Positions 1-6,216 of a DNA stretch of 34,140 bases are shown here, piece by piece. The DNA lies in NCBI GenBank assembly GCA_017510065.1, contig JAFWOB010000152.1, forward strand, positions 1-34,140. Reading direction: 5' to 3'. The stretch comes from Parasporobacterium sp. GTDB lineage: Bacteria > Bacillota > Clostridia > Lachnospirales > Lachnospiraceae. Position 1 is the first letter of the stretch. Each line of letters begins with the position of its first letter. The notes beneath the pieces are model-generated. The model was not told the origin of the DNA. It saw nothing but the letters and a program-made list of their open reading frames with translations, and ran no database searches. The translations under genes were made by a program, and so were the position numbers.

Positions 1-86
1 GTCAGGCTGTTGGAACCGTACATGTAGTAGGTGTCCCCGACCAGCAGGATAAAAGGATCCCGGATAATGATATCTTGGTTTTTCAT
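1..86 (-). CDS. GH43-like glycosidase, N-terminal fragment
   Basis: Only the first 28 codons are inside the window; the gene runs off the left edge. The start is the ATG at 86-84, preceded by an AGGAG box. The translated start contains an IRDPFIL segment followed by GDTYYMYGS. This is the usual opening of five-bladed beta-propeller glycosidases of family GH43, where the Asp of RDP is the general base. Such enzymes act on xylo- or arabino-oligosaccharides. The family call rests on this short motif alone, and substrate cannot be judged. The gene is transcribed away from the lar operon terminator and has its own -10 box. Confidence 0.65.
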   Translation of the reverse strand, partial: MKNQDIIIRDPFILLVGDTYYMYGSNSL

Positions 87-138
87 GGAATACTCCTGTT
101 CTTACTTAATAGTTATTCTTGTTATGAACGTTGACTTT

Positions 139-156
139 ATTATAACGGATAATCCG
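139..156 (-). promoter_or_regulatory. Promoter -10 region and palindrome upstream of the GH43 gene
   Basis: On the minus strand a perfect TATAAT lies at 144-139, about 50 bases before the GH43 start codon. No good -35 box is present at 16-18 bp. Directly upstream, at 146-156, is the perfect palindrome CGGATAATCCG. The weak -35 plus a palindrome in the spacer suggests an operator or an activator-dependent promoter. The promoter call is moderately sure; the operator role is inference. Confidence 0.5.
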
Positions 157-174
157 CCCGAGTACCACAAAAAA

Positions 175-206
175 ACCCCTGCAGAGCATAAAATGTCAGC
201 AGGGGT
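175..206 (-). terminator. Rho-independent terminator of the lar-lytTR operon
   Basis: An 8-bp perfect stem (ACCCCTGC with GCAGGGGT) encloses a 16-base loop. On the minus strand it is followed by a run of seven T. It begins 18 bases after the lytTR stop codon and therefore closes the larB-larC-larE-lytTR transcript. Confidence 0.88.
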
Positions 207-223
207 CTGTCTGTCAGAAAAGA

Positions 224-601
224 TCAGTTTCTTCTCATGAATTCGGTGCATGCAGCCAGAAAATCGTCTCTTCTCTGCATACTCAGGGGGATGGAATCTC
301 CATTTTCCATGGTGATATATTCTTTACCGATAAATGTGATCTTTTGAAGAGACACAATATAGTTTCTGTGACACCGGAAGAAACCGAACGGTACGAGCAA
401 AGGCTCTGCCTCGGCCGGCAATACAGTGCTGTCGATCCTTTGTTCTGCAAAAACAAAGCAAGTCTCATTTCGGTATATTTCCGCATAAAGCAGTTCTTCA
501 GGGTTGATCATCCTGACACCGGCAGCAGTCTGCACAGGGATGAGTTTCATCTGCCGGAGCATGATCCTGTTGTCATCACAGGCTGTAGTTTCTTTCATCA
601 T
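224..601 (-). CDS. Stand-alone LytTR-domain DNA-binding protein
   Basis: This 125-residue protein consists of about 15 leading residues and a LytTR DNA-binding domain (about 17-125). The signature FFRCHRNYIV is followed by a typical beta-strand end with ENGDSIPLS. LytTR domains normally bind short direct repeats in promoters. Here there is no receiver domain and no sensor. The ATG at 601 overlaps the larE stop in an ATGA arrangement, so translation is probably coupled to larE. A second ATG lies at 598. Because it is the last gene of the nickel-pincer operon, it may regulate that operon or the divergent sugar gene to the left; this is inference. Stand-alone LytTR regulators often pair with a membrane inhibitor, but none is visible next to it. 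Confidence 0.85.
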   Translation of the reverse strand: MMKETTACDDNRIMLRQMKLIPVQTAAGVRMINPEELLYAEIYRNETCFVFAEQRIDSTVLPAEAEPLLVPFGFFRCHRNYIVSLQKITFIGKEYITMENGDSIPLSMQRRDDFLAACTEFMRRN

Positions 602-1440
602 TGTTTCAGATCCTTTTCTGTCAGGACTTTGTTCATGCTTCCTGTCCGGTAGCCATCCAGGTCGAGTGTTACATATAAAAAACCAAGTTCATGAAGATAA
701 GCACAGACCTCGGAACGGATATTTCCCTGCATAAAACGATCTATCTCAGCAGGCTCCAGTTCGATGCGGGCCAGGCTGTCATGGATCCGTACACGGAACT
801 GCCTGAACCCCAGATCAAGAAGCCGCTGCTCGGCAAGTTCCACCATAGAGAGTTTCTGCTCCGTGATCTCCTCTCCATAGACAAATCTTGAAGCCAGGCA
901 GGCAAATGAAGGCTTATTCCAGGTGGGAAGATCCAGATCTTTCGATAAGGAGCGGATTTCTGATTTGGTGAGGCCGGCTTCCCTGAGAGGGCTTAGGATC
1001 TGAAGTTCGGCAATCGCCTTAAGGCCCGGACGGTAATCTCCCAGGTCATCCACATTAGAGCCTTCGACTACATGGGAAAAACCTTCCTGTCGGGCTGTCT
1101 CCTGAAACTGCCGGAATATGGAACGTTTACACAGATAGCATCTGTCCGGCGGGTTGCTGCTGAACCCATCGATGGAAAGTTCATCGACGTCCAACGTGAT
1201 CTGCCGGATCCCTTCCTTGCGGCAGAAGGTAGCTGCTTCCTTCGATTCCCTGGAAGGGAAGATCGAGGAACGGGCAGTCACGGCTGCACATTGATCTCCC
1301 AGGATATCGTGGGCAGTCTTTAACAGAAAGGTGGAATCCACGCCGGAGGAAAAAGCGACCAGAACACTCCCGAGGGAGAGCAGATACTGTTCCAGATGCT
1401 GTTTTTTCTCAGATAGTGTATTCATACGTAAAAGATTCAT
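598..1440 (-). CDS. larE: LarE, ATP-dependent sulfur transferase for the nickel-pincer cofactor
   Basis: LarE adenylates the two carboxylates of the pyridinium biscarboxylate mononucleotide and converts them to thiocarboxylates, the second stage of making the nickel-pincer nucleotide of lactate racemase. The 280-residue protein shows the PP-loop ATP site SSGVDS at 31-36 and the family segment ACLASR around 180-185. Cys181 corresponds to the sacrificial cysteine of the Lactobacillus enzyme. In addition there is a Cys101-x2-Cys104 pair. The combination of three cysteines fits LarE proteins that carry a [4Fe-4S] cluster and need not be consumed. The start at 1440 lies 5 bases after the larC stop, with only a weak AGG ribosome site. 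It overlaps lytTR by 4 bases. Confidence 0.93.
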   Translation of the reverse strand: MNLLRMNTLSEKKQHLEQYLLSLGSVLVAFSSGVDSTFLLKTAHDILGDQCAAVTARSSIFPSRESKEAATFCRKEGIRQITLDVDELSIDGFSSNPPDRCYLCKRSIFRQFQETARQEGFSHVVEGSNVDDLGDYRPGLKAIAELQILSPLREAGLTKSEIRSLSKDLDLPTWNKPSFACLASRFVYGEEITEQKLSMVELAEQRLLDLGFRQFRVRIHDSLARIELEPAEIDRFMQGNIRSEVCAYLHELGFLYVTLDLDGYRTGSMNKVLTEKDLKQ

Positions 1441-1445
1441 GCTGT

Positions 1446-2636
1446 CTACCTGTCGAGGAGTTCTCGTACTTCCTTAAGTGTCATGTTCTGTTCGGCGGCA
1501 ATCTTTAAGAGGTCATCGTATTCGTATTTCCGACGCTCTGTTCCGTATCCGGCTGAGATCTTGTAGCGTACAGGGCCATAAGAAGTTTCTATGGTTTCTA
1601 TGTGACGTTTCAGCACATATCTGCGAGTACTGCTTTCACGGATGCCGATGGTGGAGGTATGACGGAACATAGCTTTAAGGACCTGTTCCCTGTCTTCTTC
1701 CAGGCACATGGCACGGAGCAGGATACCGGGGCGTGACTTTTTCATTCCTATCGGGATCGTATAGACCTCTCTGGCGCCTGCTTCAAACAGACGGTCCATG
1801 GCAAAGCTGATCTCTTCCGCGGTCATATCGTCCACGTTGCAGGAAAGTTCCAGGACGATATCGGTGCGGTCTTTCGTTTCTCCCAGCATAGCGCGGATAC
1901 AGTTGGCAGCCTCGAAATCCTTCGTTCCCATGCCATATCCGATAGCGCTTGTTCTCATGGCCGGCATCGGACCGAAGCGGCTGACAAAATGTTTCAGAAG
2001 AGCAGCGCCGGTAGGCGTGCAGAGCTCCCCTTTGATATCGCCGGAATACATGGGAATATCCTGCAGAATATAGGCTGTTGCCGGAGCCGGAACCGGCAGG
2101 ATTCCGTGGGCGCACCGTACCTGTCCGGATCCTACGTGAACCGGAGATGCCACGATTTCGTCCGGAGCGATCCGATGAATCAGCATGCAGACAGAAGTTA
2201 CATCAGCTACCGCATCCATGGTCCCGACTTCGTGAAAATGAATCTGATTCACAGGCACGCCGTGGACATGGCTTTCTGCTTCCGCAATCAGGCGGTAAAC
2301 CGCAAGGATATCAGCCTTGACCGTTTCGGAAACGGAGAGATCGGATACGATATGTTCAATATCATGAAGGCTGCTGTGGTGATGCTCATGCTCGTGGTCA
2401 TGCTCATGATGATGATGCTCATGACCGCCTTCTTCTTCCCCGCTCACCAGCACACGGATGTGTGTCCCGGTGATCCCGCATTTTACAGCAGGTTCTTTCT
2501 GATACTGCACACCGGTGATCCCAAGATGGTTCAGTTCGTCAATAAAGCTGTCCGGATCCGGCAGAAGTTCTGTCAGAGCGGCAGTCAGCATGTCGCCTGC
2601 GGCGCCCATGCTGCAGTCAAGATACAGGGTTTTCAT
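1446..2636 (-). CDS. larC: LarC, CTP-dependent nickel insertase (cyclometallase)
   Basis: LarC inserts nickel into the pyridinium bis-thiocarboxylate mononucleotide to give the mature nickel-pincer cofactor. The protein has 396 residues, starts with the family hallmark MKTLYLDCSMGAAGDM, and has the HFHEVGTMDA motif downstream. Residues 72-87 form a histidine-rich loop (11 His in 16 residues), probably a nickel-binding or nickel-storing segment. In Lactobacillus plantarum LarC needs a programmed frameshift to join two halves; here both halves are in one continuous frame. The ATG at 2636 overlaps the larB stop (ATGA). Confidence 0.95.
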   Translation of the reverse strand: MKTLYLDCSMGAAGDMLTAALTELLPDPDSFIDELNHLGITGVQYQKEPAVKCGITGTHIRVLVSGEEEGGHEHHHHEHDHEHEHHHSSLHDIEHIVSDLSVSETVKADILAVYRLIAEAESHVHGVPVNQIHFHEVGTMDAVADVTSVCMLIHRIAPDEIVASPVHVGSGQVRCAHGILPVPAPATAYILQDIPMYSGDIKGELCTPTGAALLKHFVSRFGPMPAMRTSAIGYGMGTKDFEAANCIRAMLGETKDRTDIVLELSCNVDDMTAEEISFAMDRLFEAGAREVYTIPIGMKKSRPGILLRAMCLEEDREQVLKAMFRHTSTIGIRESSTRRYVLKRHIETIETSYGPVRYKISAGYGTERRKYEYDDLLKIAAEQNMTLKEVRELLDR

Positions 2637-3388
2637 TTTTTGGCCTCCATATGGTTGATCATATTGGCAAGATAGCCGGCGCCAAATCCGTTGTCGATAT
2701 TTACGACTGACACGCCGCTTGCACAGGAATTCAGCATAGATAAAAGGGCAGACAGACCATGGAAAGATGCGCCGTAACCCACGCTGGTAGGTACTGCGAT
2801 AACAGGACAGTCGGTGAGTCCGCCGATCACACTGGCCAGAGCCCCTTCCATACCGGCGATGGCGATGATCACACTGGCGCTCATAATCTCCTGTCTGTGA
2901 GCGAGAAGACGGTGAAGCCCCGCAACACCCACATCGTACAGACGGATTACCGGATTGCCCAAAAACTCTGCTGTCAGAGCAGCCTCTTCCGCTACAGGAA
3001 TATCGCTGGTGCCGCCGGTTGCAACAACAATGTTACCCAGCCCATCCGGCTCCGGAAGTTTACCAATGATCCCGACCCGGGCATCCTTATGATAAGTCAG
3101 GGGACAAATCGAAGAGACCGCGTCTGCTGATTCCGGGGAAAGACGGGTGATCAGGATTTTTTCCTGTCCATGTTCCTGCATGGTCTTTATGATACCGATG
3201 ATCTGCTCCGACGTTTTGCCGGCTCCGTAGATCACTTCAGACACGCCTTGGCGTGTTCCCCGGTGAAGATCCACTTTTGCGTAGCCGATATCTTCAAAAG
3301 GCTGGCTTTTCAGCTTCAGAAGGGCATCATCGATGGAAACGGATCCGTTTTTTACGCATTCCAGAAGATACCTGGTCTCATTGTTCAT
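2633..3388 (-). CDS. larB: LarB, pyridinium-3,5-biscarboxylic acid mononucleotide synthase
   Basis: LarB carboxylates the pyridinium ring of nicotinic acid adenine dinucleotide and releases AMP, the first step of nickel-pincer cofactor synthesis. The 251-residue product has a PurE-like (AIR carboxylase) fold from about residue 105, with ATGGTSDIPVAEEA at 123-136 and Cys222 in the SCASG segment at the position of the catalytic cysteine. An in-frame ATG exists farther upstream at 3496. I chose 3388 because it follows an AAGGA box, matches the family N-terminus, and lies 37 bases after a strong promoter whose transcript would not include the upstream ATG. It is the first gene of the lar operon. 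Confidence 0.94.
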   Translation of the reverse strand: MNNETRYLLECVKNGSVSIDDALLKLKSQPFEDIGYAKVDLHRGTRQGVSEVIYGAGKTSEQIIGIIKTMQEHGQEKILITRLSPESADAVSSICPLTYHKDARVGIIGKLPEPDGLGNIVVATGGTSDIPVAEEAALTAEFLGNPVIRLYDVGVAGLHRLLAHRQEIMSASVIIAIAGMEGALASVIGGLTDCPVIAVPTSVGYGASFHGLSALLSMLNSCASGVSVVNIDNGFGAGYLANMINHMEAKK

Positions 3389-3424
3389 GATCTTGAAATT
3401 CCTTTTTGGTCTTATTATCAAAAA

Positions 3425-3453
3425 TATATACCTGTAATCCCCTGCCTTGTCAA
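3425..3453 (-). promoter_or_regulatory. Promoter of the larB operon
   Basis: On the minus strand the perfect -35 box TTGACA (3453-3448) is followed after 17 bases by TATATA (3430-3425). The expected transcript start near 3418 leaves a leader of only about 30 bases, so a nickel riboswitch in the leader is unlikely. Confidence 0.85.
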
Positions 3454-3509
3454 GAAAGGCGGGGTGTCTGCGCCGGCATGCTTTTTCCAGGATCAAAACA
3501 TTTATCCGA

Positions 3510-3538
3510 TTGGATTTTCAGGAAAAATAAGATACAAT
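3510..3538 (+). promoter_or_regulatory. Promoter of the zinc-ribbon membrane protein gene
   Basis: TTGGAT (3510-3515), 17-base spacer, TACAAT (3533-3538), about 40 bases before the ATG at 3580. It stands back to back with the lar promoter, with 56 bases between the two -35 boxes. Confidence 0.75.
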
Positions 3539-3579
3539 ATTACAGTTTTAGATTAATTTGTTTCAAGGAAGAAGAAACC

Positions 3580-4578
3580 ATGGAAGTAAAATGCGAATAC
3601 TGCGGCAGTCTGATACCGGACGATGCCGCGGTCTGCCCCAATTGCGGAGCACCAAATGCCAATATGAACCGGGCGGCAGCCTCAACGCCCCGGACGATCG
3701 CGGAACTGGAGCAATGGTATAAGGACAGGGGACTGCCCCCTTATGAGACGACCCGTTTTTTTATCGGGATCAACTGCAAGGAGCCGAAGGCATTCGGGAT
3801 CTATCAGGACGGCGATAAATTTATCGTATACAAAAACAAGGCGGATGGTACCCGCTCGGTCAGATATAAGGGAACCGATGAAGACTATGCGGTCAATGAG
3901 CTGTTCCTGAAGTTGAAGAGCGAGATCCTGAACCAGAAAGAGCACACGCAGAGCAGGCAGACGACTTCTTCTCAGACGCATAAAAAAAAAGACCTGGGAT
4001 TTAACGGAGACTGGCTAAAAAGTGTTTTTCAGCTCGGAGCGATCATCATCGGAATGATCGTCGGGATCTATTTTCTGGTCACATCCATCTCCGCACATAT
4101 CTGGCTCATGATAGGCGGGATCGTACTGGCTTTGCTGATCTTTTTTATCGGAAGGAAGATTTTCCGGAATCATAAGATCATCGTTACCGTCGTTGCCTTC
4201 CTGGTGCTGGCTGCTGCGGTGGTCTTTTCTTTGATGCACGGGCATTACCGGCATACGCCGATCTATTACTGGTATAATGATCTTCCGTATGTGTGGTATG
4301 ACGATGACTATTATACCTACGATTATGACAGCAATGATTACATGCCATTATCGGAAGAAGATGTCCCTGAGGATCTTCGGACTTCTTCGGATGAGTATCG
4401 CACCGGCAGCGGGTCTGACTTTGGTTCGGCACCGGATTTTACAGAATCTTCGCACTATGACGACAGTTCCTGGAGCGATTCCATCAACTTTTCCTCGGAC
4501 AATGATGACCATGATTTTGACTGGGGAAGCGACAATGACTGGGATTTCGGTGATACCGACTGGGACAGCGACTGGTGA
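3580..4578 (+). CDS. Zinc-ribbon membrane protein with acidic aromatic tail
   Basis: The function is not recognised. The start at 3580 follows AAGGAAGAAG. The 332-residue protein opens with a zinc ribbon (Cys5, Cys8, Cys19, Cys22). A soluble segment to about residue 140 contains a KFIVYKNKADG stretch. Three membrane helices follow at about 150-170, 173-190 and 198-216. The last roughly 115 residues are very rich in Asp, Ser, Tyr and Trp and end in repeated D-W pairs. This tail is probably disordered and, since the helices number three, should lie on the side of the membrane opposite the ribbon. The gene stands alone between its own promoter and a terminator. Zinc-ribbon proteins with this layout are common and uncharacterised in Lachnospiraceae. 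Confidence 0.75.
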   Translation: MEVKCEYCGSLIPDDAAVCPNCGAPNANMNRAAASTPRTIAELEQWYKDRGLPPYETTRFFIGINCKEPKAFGIYQDGDKFIVYKNKADGTRSVRYKGTDEDYAVNELFLKLKSEILNQKEHTQSRQTTSSQTHKKKDLGFNGDWLKSVFQLGAIIIGMIVGIYFLVTSISAHIWLMIGGIVLALLIFFIGRKIFRNHKIIVTVVAFLVLAAAVVFSLMHGHYRHTPIYYWYNDLPYVWYDDDYYTYDYDSNDYMPLSEEDVPEDLRTSSDEYRTGSGSDFGSAPDFTESSHYDDSSWSDSINFSSDNDDHDFDWGSDNDWDFGDTDWDSDW

Positions 4579-4653
4579 TAACGTGCAGGAGTTTCGGAAT
4601 AACCCCGTTATTTCAGCCTATGAACGAATTCGTCAGGATTTCTGCCTGAAAAA

Positions 4654-4697
4654 ACAACCTGTGAATGATTTTTACAGAAAAACCGTTCACAGGTTGT
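4654..4697. terminator. Bidirectional terminator between converging genes
   Basis: A perfect 12-bp stem (ACAACCTGTGAA with TTCACAGGTTGT) encloses a 20-base loop. It is flanked by T runs in both directions (seven T on the plus strand, six on the minus strand). It serves both the zinc-ribbon gene and the converging ribU. Confidence 0.9.
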
Positions 4698-4726
4698 TTT
4701 TTTGAGCTATCAATGACAGGTCCCAA

Positions 4727-5407
4727 TCAGATGTTTCCGGTCCAAACCAGAACGACCAGGATCAGAGATGCGACCACAAAGATGGAGATCAGTGTCACGC
4801 CGACCGTCAGGCCTTTCTTCGGCGCATGGGAAGAAGAGGAGGGGGCAATCAGTTTCGTCCGGCGCAGTGCGGTAATGACCGGTTTATACAACAGTACGGT
4901 AAGGGCTGCATTGATCCCGCCTTTCAGCAGGTTGAAAGGGAGAAATGTGGGCAGCAGCATGGAGATTACAACCTCCCTGGGAACTCCCATATAAAGCGGT
5001 GTGATCAGCCAGTTCCAGAGCAGCATGACCACCGTCATGCAGAGCACGCCTGCCACAGCACCGATAATGGCGCTGGAGAAAACCCTTCTCTTATGATAGA
5101 TCAGAGAGATCGGGATCACGAAGGCACAGGTGGAAAGAACATTCATGAGAAGTCCGATGGGGCCTGTGGAACTGATGGTAAGCATTTCGATGAAAGAGAC
5201 AATGACGGATACGATCAGTGCCTGTATCGGTCCCGTGATCAGTCCGCAGATGGCAATGATCACATCTTTCAGGTCAAAGGTCAGAAAGCCTGCCACATTG
5301 ATAGGGATCAGTTTGGATAAGAGCATGACCACATAGGCAATGGCGCAGAACATACCGACGAGTACAATGGTCTTGGTGCTGAAGGTTGATTTTTTAGCTG
5401 CTGTCAT
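4727..5407 (-). CDS. ribU: ECF transporter S component, riboflavin (RibU-like)
   Basis: This is the membrane-embedded substrate-capture subunit of an energy-coupling-factor importer; it works with a shared EcfAA'T module that is not in this window. The 226-residue protein has about six hydrophobic helices. It carries the TFDLKDVIIAICGLITGP stretch after helix 2, which is typical of RibU-type proteins. Riboflavin as substrate is strongly supported by the FMN riboswitch and attenuator directly upstream. The ATG at 5407 follows an AGGAAAGGA box; an in-frame ATG at 5464 would begin inside the attenuator hairpin region and is rejected. Confidence 0.92.
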   Translation of the reverse strand: MTAAKKSTFSTKTIVLVGMFCAIAYVVMLLSKLIPINVAGFLTFDLKDVIIAICGLITGPIQALIVSVIVSFIEMLTISSTGPIGLLMNVLSTCAFVIPISLIYHKRRVFSSAIIGAVAGVLCMTVVMLLWNWLITPLYMGVPREVVISMLLPTFLPFNLLKGGINAALTVLLYKPVITALRRTKLIAPSSSSHAPKKGLTVGVTLISIFVVASLILVVLVWTGNI

Positions 5408-5429
5408 AATTGGTTCCTTTCCTGCAAAT

Positions 5430-5456
5430 AAAAAACCCTGGCATCTCATGCCAGGG
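5430..5456 (-). terminator. FMN-controlled attenuator hairpin
   Basis: A 9-bp stem (CCCTGGCAT with ATGCCAGGG) with a 3-base loop is followed on the minus strand by a run of T. It lies between the FMN aptamer and the ribU ribosome site, so it is the expression platform: FMN binding should favour this terminator and stop ribU transcription. A palindrome CAGATATCTG at 5470-5479 lies between the aptamer and the terminator and may take part in the antiterminator fold. Confidence 0.88.
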
Positions 5457-5477
5457 CATTGCACAAAAACAGATATC

Positions 5478-5588
5478 TGTTTCTTCCATCCGGACTATAC
5501 CGTCGGTTCAGGAATTGCACCTGATCGGCCCCTGAAGGGGTTCGCAGACTGTCACTGCCGGTGGGGAATCTCACCCCGCCCTGAAACA
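5478..5588 (-). promoter_or_regulatory. FMN riboswitch (RFN element)
   Basis: Read on the minus strand, the aptamer starts with the P1 strand TGTTTC (5588-5583) and ends with GAAACA (5483-5478). The highly conserved internal segments are present in order: CAGGGCGGGGTGAGATTCCC, the ACCGGCAGTGACAGTC block, GCGAACCCC, GCCGATCAGGTGCAATTCC, and GACGGTATAGTCCGGATGG. All the expected joining regions of an RFN element are visible. It senses FMN and controls the riboflavin importer gene directly downstream. Confidence 0.97.
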
Positions 5589-5598
5589 TTTCCCGTGT

Positions 5599-5627
5599 AT
5601 TATAGATAAAAATGCTGCTGTTGTAAA
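5599..5627 (-). promoter_or_regulatory. Promoter of the riboswitch-ribU transcript
   Basis: Minus strand: TTTACA (5627-5622), 17-base spacer, perfect TATAAT (5604-5599). Transcription would start just before the 5' strand of the aptamer. The promoter begins only 20 bases after the end of the VOC gene. Confidence 0.85.
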
Positions 5628-5647
5628 GCAAAAAATCAACAGCACAT

Positions 5648-6085
5648 TTATTCTTTATGCTGGTTGAAAGGATTGTCTCCTTTTTCCTCAAAGATTTCGA
5701 TCAGGTTGCCGGAATTATCATGGATAAAGCAGCCCCATGTACCGTCCACTTCGGCAATAAACACAATGTCGACTCCAAGCGCTTCCATTTCCGCTTTCGC
5801 CTTCGGGCCATCCGGCACACCAAAGGAGATGTGCTTGTTGCCCTGGACTTTCAGGTCTTCATTGGGGATCCTTCGGTAAGCAGGCAGGCTTTCCGATCCG
5901 GCTGCTTCAAAGATCTCGAGGATGAATCCTTTTCCCTGCAGATGAGCGACTTTCACATTTTGTCCCGGAATCTCAGAACGGTCGATCACCGTAAAACCCC
6001 AGATGCGGGAATACCACTCGATGGATTCTTCCAGATCTGCCACACTGATAGCAAAATGATTAACTCCGTTGTATGTAACTGCCAT
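5648..6085 (-). CDS. VOC-family (glyoxalase/dioxygenase-like) protein
   Basis: The 145-residue protein is a single vicinal-oxygen-chelate domain, two beta-alpha-beta-beta-beta modules. The first module starts with NHFAISVADLEESIEWY, the second at about 85 with KHISFGVPD, and the end carries the classical DNSGNLIEIFE. Such proteins bind a divalent metal through His and Glu residues and act as lyases, isomerases or dioxygenases on small molecules; the substrate cannot be deduced. The ATG at 6085 is chosen over upstream in-frame ATGs because it follows AGGAGG and lies after the promoter -10 box. The gene is divergent from the CoA-disulfide-reductase-like gene. No terminator is seen before the ribU promoter. 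Confidence 0.85.
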   Translation of the reverse strand: MAVTYNGVNHFAISVADLEESIEWYSRIWGFTVIDRSEIPGQNVKVAHLQGKGFILEIFEAAGSESLPAYRRIPNEDLKVQGNKHISFGVPDGPKAKAEMEALGVDIVFIAEVDGTWGCFIHDNSGNLIEIFEEKGDNPFNQHKE

Positions 6086-6110
6086 ATGATCCTCCTGAAC
6101 TGTTTTTCTA

Positions 6111-6139
6111 ATCATAGAACTTATCATCGTTTGCGTCAA
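6111..6139 (-). promoter_or_regulatory. Promoter of the VOC-family gene
   Basis: Minus strand: TTGACG (6139-6134), 17-base spacer, TATGAT (6116-6111). The 26-base leader supports the ATG at 6085 as start. Confidence 0.8.
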
Positions 6140-6216
6140 ACGGCCCTGTTCAAATCGAGACCTCTATATTACAATAAAAAAGAAATCTACAGTCAGAAGA
6201 AAGGAGCAGGAACATC

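Noticed and set aside
124-132. A match to the LytTR half-site pattern (AACGTTCAT on the minus strand) between the lytTR operon and the GH43 gene
   Set aside because: Only one good half-site is present and no second one at the usual spacing of about 21 bases. A single match of this loose pattern is expected by chance in a region of this size with fair probability.
3388-3496. A longer LarB with 36 extra N-terminal residues
   Set aside because: The upstream ATG lies before the -35 box of the lar promoter, lacks a ribosome site, and the extra residues do not look like LarB.
5446-5691. An 81-codon open frame on the minus strand across the FMN riboswitch
   Set aside because: It runs through the conserved aptamer and attenuator, begins inside the VOC gene, and its sequence is explained by RNA structure.
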